Shown: positions 21,305 to 31,180, numbered from the stretch's first letter. The stretch is DNA of 64,000 nt from Rebecca billardiae RCC1528 (GCA_965240325.2 OZ251240.1:1240001-1304000), one strand, 5' to 3'. Numbers and translations: made by a program. The notes: generated by a model not told the origin, from the letters alone.

Positions 21305-22358
21305 GAGGCCGCTCGAGCGACTTCGTGTCTGGCGAGGCAGATCGCGCCAGTGCGTGGCGAGGCAGACGCTCGCCTGCCTCGCCGCTTGGCGAGGCAGCTA
21401 AGCTAGTAACGCCGCGGCCGAACTTTACGAAAGCCAAATGTCTGCCGGTGCGCCGCCCGTCTTTTGCGCACGGTGACAAGGGCGCGCGAGGGCGCTTCCT
21501 CACGATCCCGAAGAGCGCTGCGCGCGGCGTCGCGTTGGCGGCGGCAGCGGCGCTGGGGTGTATCTTGCCCATTCTGCGTGGCGGCGCGCTCTCATGACGC
21601 CTCGGCCGCCGCCACGCCATGCGCGACCGGGCGTGTCGCCTTCTTGACGGGCAGTGCACACGCCCTTGCAAGCGCACAGCCGTGAAGAGCCGAGAGCGTC
21701 CGTCGCGAGCACGCCGCCCACGCGGGATGCGTTATGCTGTCACCGAAGCCACCTTGCGCATGCGCTTCGCCGAGTTCGCCATGCGTTCAGAGCAGTCAAG
21801 ATCGCTGAACGAGAGGATGTCATCGGCTGAAATGCAGGTTAGCAGTGCTCATCGTAGCTGCTACCCATGGTCATCCTGGCTCGCACATGCCAGAGCGCGA
21901 GCACCCAGTGTCATACGAATAGCCCTGGCAACGCATCCCGCGTGGGCGGCGTGCTCGCGACGGACGCTCTCGGCTCTTCACGGCTGTGCGCTTGCAAGGG
22001 CGTGTGCACTGCCCGTCAAGAAGGCGACACGCCCGGTCGCGCATGGCGTGGCGGCGGCCGAGGCGTCATGAGAGCGCGCCGCCACGCAGAATGGGCAAGA
22101 TACACCCCAGCGCCGCTGCCGCCGCCAACGCGACGCCGCGCGCAGCGCTCTTCGGGATCGTGAGGAAGCGCCCTCGCGCGCCCTTGTCACCGTGCGCAAA
22201 AGACGGGCGGCGCACCGGCAGACATTTGGCTTTCGTAAAGTTCGGCCGCGGCGTTACTAGCTTAGCTGCCTCGCCAAGCGGCGAGGCAGGCGAGCGTCTG
22301 CCTCGCCACGCACTGGCGCGATCTGCCTCGCCAGACACGAAGTCGCTCGAGTGGCCTC
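21305..22358. mobile_element. Foldback-type element, 429-bp inverted arms
   Basis: The arms 21305-21733 and 21930-22358 are inverted copies of equal length (429 bp) around a 196-bp spacer. The ends read GAGGCC(G/A)CTCGAGCGACTTCG. Only short direct repeats are seen at the borders (AGCCA, or CAGGA if the ends are placed slightly further out), so the TSD is uncertain. The right border is 14 bp upstream of the methyltransferase ATG at 22373. No open frame in it looks like a real protein. Confidence 0.75.
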
Positions 22359-22372
22359 AGCCAGGAATCAGC

Positions 22373-23761
22373 ATGGCGGCAAACGAGCTGGAAGGGATGG
22401 AGCCGGTGGCCTCCTCGATCGAGGCGGTCTGCGCGCTCACGCGCGGCGCGGAGGAGGCGACGCCGCTGCCAGAGGTGCTCGAGCTCACCGGGCGCGTCGT
22501 GCACCTCCGCCGCATCAGCCGCATCCTCACCTTCCTCGACCTGAAGGATGCGTCCGAGCTGCCGCCGCCGCCGAGCGCCGAGCGCCTGACCGTCGTGTGC
22601 AAGCAGCACTTCCTCGGCACCGAGCGCATGCAGGAGCTGCGCCAGACGGTGCGCGTCGGCGACGTGGTGCGCGTGACCGGACGCGTCGAGCCCACCGCCC
22701 CCGACGCGGACACCGTGCCCTCCCTCGCCGCCGCAAGATTCGATCTCGTCGCCAAGTGGAGCGCGGAGCGGCCGGGCGAGCAATTCATCCCGCAGCCGAT
22801 GGGCTCGCTGTACTGGTCGCGCGGGAAGCGGGAGCCCTCGTCGGAGGTGTGCAACCGCTTCGTCTCGTGCGGCCGGTGCGAGGTCGTCGGCTGCCGCTTC
22901 GCCCACCGCCTGCCGGACGAGGGTCGGACCGCGTGGGTGAAGGCGGCGACGGCGCGCCGGCTCGAGCGCGCGCAGCTCGCGGCCGACCCGCACGCGAGCG
23001 AGTCGAAGCAGTCGCGCGCGGCGCGCGCGCGGCTCTTCGCCGAGTTCCTGCTGGCCACGTTCGGCGCCGCGTACCTCGACAGCGGCACCGGCGTCATCGA
23101 CGTCGGCGGCGGGCGTGGCGACCTCGCGTTTGAACTGCACACGCGCCGCGGCGTGCGCACAACAGTGATCGACCCGCGGCCGGCGCAGCTGCGGCGGGAG
23201 CAGCACGCGTACATGCGCGCGCACCCGGAGGCGCGGCTGGCGCCGCACATCGCCGAGCCGTTCGACGGCGGCTTCGCCGCGCGCGGCGCCGCGCACGACG
23301 CGCCCGCGCGCGCGCACCTCCTTGAGCGCTGCAGCGCGCTCGTTGGCATGCACCCGGACGAGGCGACCGGCGCGATTGCCGAGTGGGCGGTGGCGCACGG
23401 CAAGCCGTTCGCCGTCGTGCCGTGCTGCGTGTTCGCGCGGCAGTTCCCGGGTAGGGCGCTGCCCGGCGCGTCCGGCGGGGCGCCCGTCAGCTCGTACGAG
23501 GACCTCGTGCACTGGCTGCGCGCGCTGCCCGCCAGCGCCGAGCCGTCCGCCCCGCGCGCGCAGCTCGCCTTCTTGCCGTGCGGCGGCAAGAACCAGGTGG
23601 TCTTCTGGAGCCCAGCAGCCTCAGCAGTCGCGCCGCTCGTCGGCCAGGGGCAGGGCGCGGGGCTCGACGGGGCGTGGGCGCAGTGCATCGAATGCGACGA
23701 CGCGCCCATCGACGGCGGCGGCGGCGGCGGCGGCAGCGGCAGTGGCGGCAGCAGCACCTGA
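22373..23761 (+). CDS. OB-fold / CCCH zinc finger / SAM-dependent methyltransferase protein
   Basis: 462 residues, single exon. The ATG at 22373 is the first outside the transposon. Residues about 40-130 (LELTGRVVHLRRISRILTFL ... VRVGDVVRVTGRVE) look like an OB-fold of the anticodon-binding type. A CCCH-type finger follows (CNRFVSCGRCEVVGCRFAH). A Rossmann methyltransferase comes next, with the SAM-binding motif DVGGGRGDLAFEL and then TTVIDPR, LVGMHPDEATGAIAEWA and FAVVPCCVF. The last motifs match a eukaryotic family of uncharacterised methyltransferases (the Methyltransf_32 type, by memory). The OB fold and zinc finger suggest an RNA substrate. This is inference. The C-terminus is Gly/Ser-rich. 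Confidence 0.85.
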   Translation: MAANELEGMEPVASSIEAVCALTRGAEEATPLPEVLELTGRVVHLRRISRILTFLDLKDASELPPPPSAERLTVVCKQHFLGTERMQELRQTVRVGDVVRVTGRVEPTAPDADTVPSLAAARFDLVAKWSAERPGEQFIPQPMGSLYWSRGKREPSSEVCNRFVSCGRCEVVGCRFAHRLPDEGRTAWVKAATARRLERAQLAADPHASESKQSRAARARLFAEFLLATFGAAYLDSGTGVIDVGGGRGDLAFELHTRRGVRTTVIDPRPAQLRREQHAYMRAHPEARLAPHIAEPFDGGFAARGAAHDAPARAHLLERCSALVGMHPDEATGAIAEWAVAHGKPFAVVPCCVFARQFPGRALPGASGGAPVSSYEDLVHWLRALPASAEPSAPRAQLAFLPCGGKNQVVFWSPAASAVAPLVGQGQGAGLDGAWAQCIECDDAPIDGGGGGGGSGSGGSST

Positions 23762-24300
23762 TGCCAATGCTCACGAGTCAGCGGCACGGTCACAACTCAT
23801 CACAATTCAGCACATCCATGATATTATCACCGTCGTCTCGGCGCCGACCGCGGGCACTTGGGACCGCCTTAGGCCATCATCAGCCATTACTGCTGCTATT
23901 CTTACGACGCGCTTAATAATAAGGCTCGTCGCGCGATCTGTAGCTGTTCTGCGCGCCGCTTATTATTCTGGCCGCCGTTCTCTCTGGCTGAGGCCCCACG
24001 GCCCGGGCCCACCCCAAAACTACTATACCAACCCGGGAGTCGCGTGCGCACGCGCGGCGCGGCCGCGAGCTTGTGGGCAGTGCGCTGCAAGTAGTTCATT
24101 GCTGGCGATGTCAGCCGCCTTCTGCCGTTGCTGCTCACCATGACCAGTGCCCAGGCTGGGGTCACGGGCGTCCAGGGGTGGTTTATTAGTGGTGTCCGGG
24201 AGGAACGGCTTCAAGTTGCACTGCACATCCCGTGTTTTTTGGGCGCACAGCCCCCTGAGCAACCAAGGCCCTGCCACTGAAAGAGGGAGCACGGCCGAAC
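23762..24300. other. Intergenic region
   Basis: The 3' flank of the methyltransferase gene. Its first part is less GC-rich. No gene or RNA was recognised. Confidence 0.5.
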
Positions 24301-24390
24301 TCGGACTCGTGATCACCTCCCTCCCACTGGGAGGTGATCACGAGTGGAGGGAGGTGATCACGAGTCTCGTGATCACCTCCCTCCACTGGC
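24301..24390. repeat. Cluster of palindromic TGATCACCTCCCTC units
   Basis: The block CTCGTGATCACCTCCCTCC occurs at least four times in about 90 bp in alternating orientation, separated by short spacers such as CACTGG and GAGT. The arrangement could fold into alternative hairpins. It may be nested remnants of a small element or a protein-binding array. Confidence 0.7.
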
Positions 24391-25319
24391 GCCGCCCGTT
24401 TGGCGCTGGCCGGGATGGCCGCGCGCGTGCGCGAGCGCCCGCCTCGCGTCGCGCGTCCCGCGCGCAGAGCGCGTGCTCGGCCGCGCGCGACGCGGCGGAG
24501 TCGAGGCTGACATGCCCCTGGCCCTCTTCGCGCCGCGCAACGCCGCCCACGCCCATCGCCGCTTGCACGCGCAGGCCTGCCGCGCGGCGGCTTGGGCTTT
24601 TTGGCACAGGCTGGCGGCGGCGCGCCGGGCCGAGGGCTCGGCCGGTGTTGCGCCCCTCGGCCAGGCCGAGACTTGGCGGAGGCGTGGGTAGTGCCATCGC
24701 CTGCCCAGATCCCGGGCCTCGCCGTCAGAGCGTGCACGCGAGGCGCGCTGTCGTGGTCGACAGGTGAGGCGCCGCGCGCTCGCCCTCGAGCGGGCAGCGG
24801 ACATACCGGCAGGCGCGGGCGCACACAGCGGGGCTGTCGAGCTGCTTGCGGCTGGGCAGATCGACGGCGCGTGCACTGGCCCTGGTCTGGTAGGCGTGCG
24901 CGGGTTCGGAGGCCGGTGAACGCTCGGCGCGGACCCACGTGTCTTGCCTGGCACGGTTGCGCGACAGGCGGCTCGGCGGCCAGTCTCGAGGCTGAGTGGC
25001 ATCAGAGCGCTTGCCGGCGTGCTGGCGTGCTCTACCGCCGGGCCGATGCCCACGCCTTGGCCAGGATGCGACCAGCCTCCGCGTCCTCCGCAGCCGCCTG
25101 GAGCCGTCGACCCGCCGCCCAATGGCAACGCGGCCGGCGGGCCGCGCTGTATGATAGCGTCAGCGCGAGAGGGCTGAGTTCGTGAGGGATATCCTAGCAA
25201 TCGAACCGTCTTCCTATTAATATTAATATATTGAAACGGGCTCCCTCTATTCCAAGCGGGTACATTTGAATACGCCCGCTATCAATAATAGTGCAGGCCG
25301 TGAGTGAGGACTGAGGCGA
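24391..25319. other. Intergenic GC-rich region
   Basis: Long open frames exist on both strands, but all are Arg/Ala/Ser-biased without domains. I consider them composition artefacts. Confidence 0.45.
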
Positions 25320-25816
25320 CTACAGGCTGGTCTCACCAAGAACTTCCCGAGCGCTGCCGACGTGTCCGCGCTCGCGGCGGGCGAGCACGGGGAATCGGCT
25401 GAGTACGATCGCTCGCATCGTGGGTCTAGTCCCCGACAAAATTGTCCGCGGAGCCGCGCGCGTCGCTCACCTCGTGCCCGGCGCTCCGCCGCGGAGGCGC
25501 CGTCACAGTGGTTTTCACAGTGGGCCGAGCAGTCTGAAGTGGCGCTGAACTGAGGTTTCAAAGAAATAGAGGGGGTAGAACCGAAAGCTCTCCCGATTAA
25601 TATGGTTTCAGACTGCTCGCTCCGGAACACCGGGCTTCAGCTTCGTCACGCCCTCAGGCGCGGAGATGCCCTGGTTGCTCCTCGCCCTGCACCTCGTCGC
25701 AGCCGCGCTGACTCTCGGCTCGTGCAGTGCACGCCCGACGTGCAGCCCGGGGCTTGAAGCCATGCGACCACGCAGAAACTCCACCGACCAAACCGACGAC
25801 GCGAGCGGCGCCGGCG

Positions 25817-26731
25817 ATGGTGTCTCCAGGTGCGCCCGCGACCGGGCCTGAGCGTCGAGCCCCAAACTTGCCCGCGTGGCGCGCGACTGCCCAACACAGA
25901 GATACTGCGCGTAATTTCGTGTCCCTAAAGTATGGAGCCAGCGGGGCAGTGTGCTTACCCACCGCTCGAACCTTGAGGGACACGAATCTCACCCGTTTTG
26001 GCGCCCCCGAACCGCCCTCGTTTCGTGCGCACTACAGGTTGGCGGCGAACTGGTGGGTTGGGGATATCAACATGGCAAAGGCGCTGGCGGAGCACCTGAC
26101 GGGCAACGGCACGCCCCACGACATCATCAAAGACCGAGCGCGGCATGTCCCCGGTGTCGTAGACGGACGGATGGTGTACTACGTGAAGCCGGCCGGGCAG
26201 CCGAGCTATCTATGCCCACCGGCTCCTGTTTTCCAGCTCGAGCAGTTGTTGGCGCCCCTCTACGAGGATGGGGCTGTCGAGGAGCGCGCGCTCGCTGCAT
26301 TGCTCGCACGCGACGAGTTCGCCGAGGTGCTGCGGTCTGTCGCGCCCACGGTGGGCGTGTCGCTCGATTCGTCGGACGGCGCGCACGGCACGGAGCTCGA
26401 GCCTCGGGCGAGAACACTCGGCCTCATCCTCGCACACAAGCCGTTGCGCGTGAATGACCGGCGAGACGCGGGCGGCGGGCTCGTGAGCGCGTATGCGCTT
26501 CTCGAACGAAAGCTCGGCGTCGGGCACCAACTCGCGCCTCCCGCCCCGCCGCCCCCTGCTCCGGAGGCACCGCCTCCAGGATGGATGAGGGCTGCGGCCG
26601 CCTCGCGGCGCGCCAGCGCCCGTCGTCCTCGCCCCACCGTCGTCCGCCACAAAACGTCGTCCTCCGAACTCGCCGACTGGGCGCCGATGCAACAGCGCGC
26701 CGACAGGATGAGGATACGTATAGTCGCGTAA
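25817..26731 (+). CDS. Transposon-internal protein of unknown function
   Basis: 304 residues from the ATG at 25817. The frame is open a little further upstream, and internal ATGs exist, so the start is uncertain. The middle part (FRAHYRLAANWWVGDINMAK ... HDIIKDRARHVPGVVDGRM ... FQLEQLLAPLYEDGAVEERA) has normal protein composition. The C-terminus is Pro/Arg-rich. It lies inside the TIR-bounded element and is convergent with the 553-residue frame, so it is probably a second transposon protein. No domain was recognised. About 110 bp near its 3' end recur in degraded form at 48.53-48.65 kb, as expected of a dispersed element. Confidence 0.45.
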   Translation: MVSPGAPATGPERRAPNLPAWRATAQHRDTARNFVSLKYGASGAVCLPTARTLRDTNLTRFGAPEPPSFRAHYRLAANWWVGDINMAKALAEHLTGNGTPHDIIKDRARHVPGVVDGRMVYYVKPAGQPSYLCPPAPVFQLEQLLAPLYEDGAVEERALAALLARDEFAEVLRSVAPTVGVSLDSSDGAHGTELEPRARTLGLILAHKPLRVNDRRDAGGGLVSAYALLERKLGVGHQLAPPAPPPPAPEAPPPGWMRAAAASRRASARRPRPTVVRHKTSSSELADWAPMQQRADRMRIRIVA

Positions 26732-27019
26732 TAATCTGCTATGTAATAAGTACGTACGTAAATTACATACAGTAATCCGGCGGCGAGCGCTGCTACTAGC
26801 AGTAGCAGGACTCACAGTGACAGTGTCACTGCCCCGAGTCATACAGACACAGCAGTGCCCGGCGCCGTGGCGCGCTGCTCACCTATATGTATATATAATA
26901 TATCTGTGACTACTGATATGATGACACGTGACGATATATATATCATCGATGACGCGCTAACTGACAATCATTGATGATACATCGTAGTCGAAGTCACTCG
27001 TCGTCAGCATGATCGCCGC
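26732..27019. other. AT-rich spacer inside the transposon
   Basis: Low-complexity TA-rich sequence between the two convergent frames, with imperfect palindromes (for example around 26888-26945). It probably holds both 3' ends. Confidence 0.5.
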
Positions 27020-28681
27020 TCACAGCAAAGGGGTCTGCACTCTGCCGCCCGCGCTGGCTGCATTGCCGAAGCACGCCTGCACGCCCTTCGTGATCAAGTT
27101 GAGGTGCTCGACATCAGCACCGTCATTGACCTCGTCGTCGAGCAGGCAGCGCTGCTGCTCGCTCTCGATGTCTGCGAAGAACGAGTCCACCATGCGCTCA
27201 TCAGCCTTCACCTCCTCTGCTGACTGCCCTTCGCCATCAGCCTCGTCGACGTCTCCAAGCGCAATCGCCTTGGCAAGCGACTCACGATGCGTCAGCATCG
27301 CCTCGGGCGCCGGCACGCTGAGCTGGGCGCCGGGCGACTTCGCCGCGACCGTAGCGAGCTTGGTGCGCAGGTTGGCCCGCTGGCTCTCCACGGTGAGCGA
27401 CGTGAACATGTGATCGAGAGCCGTGCGTGCAAAGTTCGGGCCGCGCACGCGCATGTACTTGTCCACGAGGAACTCGAAGAGGGCCAGCTGCTCCGCCTCG
27501 GCAGGCTTGGGGTCGGGCAGCGTGGCAGCGAAGAGCGCTGCGCACTCCGCACTAGCCAGGATGAGCTTGGACGCCTCGAGCATGATGTCGCCCCTGACGA
27601 GTGCGATGTGGTCCCGAGTGAGGACGGCGACGACGTGCTCCTCCATCCTCCACACGAGCATGAATAGCTCCTTGCGTGGGAGGTAGAGGGCAGAGTCGTG
27701 CACGTTGCGCCTGAGCGTACGCACCGACGGCAGATCCCAGAGGGACACGACATCGCTGCTCGCGAGCCCGTTCGCCTTGAGCCACGCGAGCCAAAAGGGC
27801 CCCGCTTCCAGGAGCGCCTTGGTACCGTGGCAAGCGGCAGCCTGCACCTTGCGCATGAGCCAGCCGGTGAGGTAGTACAGGAGCTGGGCGCGGAGGTCCT
27901 TCACATCCGGCGAGCAGGTCGGTGGCACCTGGACGGGTGGGTGGGCGGCGAGCTTTTCGCACGTGGCCGCGAAGAGCGCCTCGTCCAGCTCGTCCAGGAG
28001 CGCGACGTGCAACATGGGCCGAGCGTTCACAGCTGACAAGCTCCGGATCGCCTCCTCTGCGCGCGCCGCGTGCTCCTGGATAAACGCCTGTCGTGTCTCA
28101 CGCAGCTCCGAGTGGAAGGCCGAGCGCACGTTGCCGATCGCCGTGGTTGACTTCGCGCGGTGAGTCGCCATCACGTCGACCATGGCCCGCACGCGCTCCT
28201 CGAGCTCGTCCCCGAGCGCCGAGGCCAGCTTGTCGAAGCGGGCTGGCGTGGGATCACCCATCAACATCGCCGCATGAGAACTCGTCCGGCAGAACTCGAC
28301 GGCGCGCTTGACGATGAGCGACCTGTCGCCTAGCTGCTTCAGCGTCGACTCGACGAAGCCGCTCACCGGCGCCAGCTTCACACGCTGGGGCGGATCGAGG
28401 TAGCGCTTGTACGCGAGGGCGATCTGCCGCTGGCTGAGCTTGTGCCGCACCTTGATGAGCTTCAGCTCCAGCACGCGGTCGATCTGCGGCAAGCCGTTGG
28501 CGTTCCCCTTCGTCTTCCTCTTCTCCCACTCGGCGCTCTTCGCCTGGAATACGGCGACGAGCTCCGCCCGTGCGGCATCGGTGAGCATGGCTGCGGGGAT
28601 CAGGGGCGGACGACGCCAGTCTTTGCCAAGTGCGGCGGCGCGGAGCTGGGGCAAGCCGTCCGGACTCTGAAGCCCGGTCAT
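27020..28681 (-). CDS. Candidate transposase of the CAAAG-ended transposon
   Basis: 553 residues, ATG at 28681, within 50 bp of the right TIR. It is a largely helical, charged protein. A segment near residue 270 (LLYYLTGWLMRKVQ) and a later one (FEFLVDKYMRVRGPNFARTAL) recall C-terminal motifs of P/THAP9-like and related transposases. I could not identify a catalytic DDE triad by eye, nor a zinc finger. Its sole possession of a clean TIR/TSD-bounded element is the main reason to call it a transposase. It ends with an acidic, Gln-containing tail before GGRVQTPLL. An accessory or replication-type transposon protein is the alternative. Confidence 0.5.
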   Translation of the reverse strand: MTGLQSPDGLPQLRAAALGKDWRRPPLIPAAMLTDAARAELVAVFQAKSAEWEKRKTKGNANGLPQIDRVLELKLIKVRHKLSQRQIALAYKRYLDPPQRVKLAPVSGFVESTLKQLGDRSLIVKRAVEFCRTSSHAAMLMGDPTPARFDKLASALGDELEERVRAMVDVMATHRAKSTTAIGNVRSAFHSELRETRQAFIQEHAARAEEAIRSLSAVNARPMLHVALLDELDEALFAATCEKLAAHPPVQVPPTCSPDVKDLRAQLLYYLTGWLMRKVQAAACHGTKALLEAGPFWLAWLKANGLASSDVVSLWDLPSVRTLRRNVHDSALYLPRKELFMLVWRMEEHVVAVLTRDHIALVRGDIMLEASKLILASAECAALFAATLPDPKPAEAEQLALFEFLVDKYMRVRGPNFARTALDHMFTSLTVESQRANLRTKLATVAAKSPGAQLSVPAPEAMLTHRESLAKAIALGDVDEADGEGQSAEEVKADERMVDSFFADIESEQQRCLLDDEVNDGADVEHLNLITKGVQACFGNAASAGGRVQTPLL

Positions 28682-28735
28682 TTCAGTCCGGGAGGTGAGC
28701 TTTCGGTTCTACCCCCTCTATTTCTTTGGAGGTTT

Positions 28736-29619
28736 CGTCGGGGTTTCCGCAGTCCGGCGGGCTTCTGCCGCTTCGGACGCCCAGGCGGCATCCATCACCA
28801 CGAGGTCGGCCACGCGCGGACCTGGCCCGCGCGGAGGCGGAGCATGGCGCACTGCTTGATGACTGCGCCCGCGCGAGCCGTTCCATGATCGCTGTGGTTA
28901 CTGCCAAAGCCCCTGCCTCTGTTGGTGGGACCTCGCCAGATGCACTTGTCACTTGCGCGCCGCTCGAACGGCTCCGAACGAACACGACGAGCACATTGCA
29001 CTTCGTCGCAGTTGGCTCACTCGCAGCAGGTATTCGAATCTGTCGCAGTGGAAGCGGGGGGTGCGAGAGCCTACGTACGTCTGTCAAGGGCAGCCGCACG
29101 CTTCAACATTGCGAAGGAGTTCCGCCCTGAACAGTGCGGCGGCAAGGCGGGTTGAGTGTGCTCCAAGCAACATCGTCAGGCACTGATACAGGTGGGGAGG
29201 CGCAGGAAGGACGTTGCAACGAGCGCGATGAGGCCCACATACCTCGACAGCATGGGAGAGACGCGCTGTGGGACATGAAGACACCTGTCACTCATGCCAG
29301 GTCCCACGTTGACCCGCAACGCTCGGCGGCTTCTGCGGGCGAGAACAACGACGCAATGTTTCAGTGCTACAGCGAGGGTGGGGATGAGGAGAGGGGCTTG
29401 GGGTACGGGCAACCGTGTGAACAACACCACTAGGGGTCGCACGGACCGAGATCGCGCGCCGTTCATTTTTTGCAGGGGGGTGGGGGTTTGAATCTCGACA
29501 ACGGCGGGGCGGACAGAGGCGTGCGACCCCTCGTCGGAGAGCTCTCGATGCGGCCGATTTAATGGCGCCATCGAGAATTTTCCGCAGACGCAGTGGGACT
29601 GAAAAAAAAAATCCAAAGC
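28736..29619. other. Non-coding part of the outer element
   Basis: Nothing recognised. The open frames here are short and without domains. Confidence 0.4.
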
Positions 29620-29686
29620 CTCGGGAAGTTCTTGGTGAGACCAGCCTGTAGGCGAGGGGACCGCGTCACGAAAGAGTGTGGAGGTG

Positions 29687-30829
29687 ATGGTGACGCTCAT
29701 CATGCTCGCGCTCGCGCGCCTGCCGATGGTATCGGCCTGCACGACAGCGATGCCAATGGTCTTGCGCGCCTTAGGCTCCGGGTCCGCATCCGACGCCGAG
29801 CTGCGTTGCCAGACCCCGGCGCTCACCGGCCTAACGACGGACTACTGCGTCTCCGACACTCATCTGCGTCTCCTGCTGTGCGGCACGCCGAAGGGATCGG
29901 CGACCACCACGGTGAGGCTCATGATCATGCAGCTCGGCCTTCAGGATGAAGTGCGCGCGTTCAACGCCGCACAAGGGATCGCATCAGGCACTTGGCCTCA
30001 CAATTACGTTCACGAGGTGTTCCACTTGCAGCCCGAGCACCAGCTGCAGCTGCAGTCTCAGAAAAACGGCACACTGCTGTGCCGGCAGGAAGGCTGGCTG
30101 TGCATCAAGTTCGTGCGCAACCCGTTTGACCGCGCGATCTCATCCTTCCTTGCTACCGTATCGAAGTTGCACATGCCAGCCGGGCAGGTGGAGCAAACTT
30201 GGGCGTGGCCGGCGCTCACCGACACGGTCGGCGAAGCAGCGCTGCGCGCTGGCGACTGGTCGTTCGCTGACTTCGTGCGGGCACTCGAGGTGACCGCTGC
30301 CGCAGCGAGGCGTGCGGGGAGACCTGCCGCCTCCCTCATGGGGACCGGGGTTGCACGGCATGTGTTGCCGCAGTCGTTGGCGCGCCGGAAGGGCCGGTCA
30401 AGTACGCACGCCCCTGGCGACGAGCAGCAGGAGGATCCGACGGGCGACGATGCGGACGGCATGCACCTCGTGCCTATCGAGAGCTTGGCGACAAGGCTGC
30501 GCGCACTGGAGAAGCAGTTCCGACCCGATCTGCGCCTGTCCGCACACGCGCTCAACCTGAGCTCCGGGCACTGGAATTCAAGGTCGCACCTGCCGAAGAG
30601 CGAGGCAGCTGCCAATGCCATGCTGCCGCCAGTCAACGTGACCACCGCCGCAGTGCAGCTGTGCTCTGGTTTCACGCGAGGCCACTCGTGCTCGAAATTT
30701 CCTGCGGGCGCATACGATGCGATGCAGCACAGCGGGTGGGCCAGTGTCTGGAGTAAGGTTGGCTGTCTCTTCGCGCATGACGTTGAGCTCTTTGCAAGGT
30801 CCTGCGCGGCGCAGCAACCTGAATTATAA
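29687..30829 (+). CDS. Carbohydrate sulfotransferase, HS 2-O-sulfotransferase-like (Sulfotransfer_2 type)
   Basis: 380 residues from the ATG at 29687, with a signal peptide or anchor (MVTLIMLALARLPMVSA). The PAPS 5'-phosphosulfate loop is GTPKGSATTTVR (residues 66-77). The 3'-phosphate region is IKFVRNPFDRAISSF (about 140-154), the usual spacing for Golgi sulfotransferases that act on polysaccharides. NNN sequons such as NVT and NLS are present. Between about residues 205 and 265 an Arg/Asp-rich insert (THAPGDEQQEDPTGDDADG) departs from the family. The gene starts 35 bp after a transposon terminus, so its promoter must be transposon-derived or very short. Acceptor and position specificity cannot be told from sequence. 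Confidence 0.82.
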   Translation: MVTLIMLALARLPMVSACTTAMPMVLRALGSGSASDAELRCQTPALTGLTTDYCVSDTHLRLLLCGTPKGSATTTVRLMIMQLGLQDEVRAFNAAQGIASGTWPHNYVHEVFHLQPEHQLQLQSQKNGTLLCRQEGWLCIKFVRNPFDRAISSFLATVSKLHMPAGQVEQTWAWPALTDTVGEAALRAGDWSFADFVRALEVTAAAARRAGRPAASLMGTGVARHVLPQSLARRKGRSSTHAPGDEQQEDPTGDDADGMHLVPIESLATRLRALEKQFRPDLRLSAHALNLSSGHWNSRSHLPKSEAAANAMLPPVNVTTAAVQLCSGFTRGHSCSKFPAGAYDAMQHSGWASVWSKVGCLFAHDVELFARSCAAQQPEL

Positions 30830-31045
30830 CATCACTTGGCGATTGACCGCCGGCCGCGCCGGGTGCTGCCTGCTGGGCTGCTGGCCGTGCTGCCGCCGCT
30901 GCCGTGCGTTACGACGCCGAGCGGCCGTGCGGCCGCTGGGCCCGCACGTGTTGAGTGTCTAGAGTGACGACGATACTGGGTGACGACGCGATCGAGCCAC
31001 GTCACGCGTCGTCATAATATATATATATATATACTACTGTTATTA

Positions 31046-31115
<70 letters not shown>

Positions 31116-31180
31116 GCAGATGCTGAGCTCATTGTTCATCCGCAATTTGACGGACAGCACGGTTACGATTGTCACCGTTG
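30830..31180. repeat. Intergenic region with TA dinucleotide repeats
   Basis: (TA)n tracts at about 31015-31034 and 31051-31112 between the convergent 3' ends of the sulfotransferase and CLN3-like genes. Nothing else was recognised. Confidence 0.8.

Larger units (their letters stand above)
25559..28728. mobile_element. Autonomous-looking DNA transposon, 32-bp TIRs, 7-bp TSD, two open frames
   Basis: Terminal inverted repeats CAAAGAAATAGAGGGGG... (25559-25590) and the complement ending at 28728 match over about 32 bp. A perfect 7-bp duplication GAGGTTT sits at 25552-25558 and 28729-28735. The 3.17-kb interior carries a 553-residue protein on minus (27020-28681, starting just inside the right TIR) and a plus-strand frame (25817-26731). 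The TSD length equals that of the elements at 20076 and 38556, and all three start with CAA. The superfamily is not assigned with confidence. Confidence 0.85.
25320..29651. mobile_element. Outer transposon with 32-bp terminal inverted repeats, containing a nested element
   Basis: CTACAGGCTGGTCTCACC... at 25320-25351 is repeated, inverted, at 29620-29651 over 32 bp without mismatch. The bases GCGA flank both outer ends, so a 4-bp TSD is possible but weak. If the inner element (25559-28728 plus one TSD copy) is removed, about 1.15 kb remains, with no gene recognised. The right terminus is 35 bp before the sulfotransferase ATG at 29687. Confidence 0.65.

Noticed and set aside
24373-25200. 275-residue minus-strand frame
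   Set aside because: Pro/Arg/Ala/Ser-biased, no domain, and all frames are partly open in this GC-rich stretch.
25666-25851. 61-residue frame with a signal-peptide-like start (MPWLLLALHLVAAALTLGS)
   Set aside because: It lies inside the transposon near its left end, overlaps the larger frame and has no further protein features.
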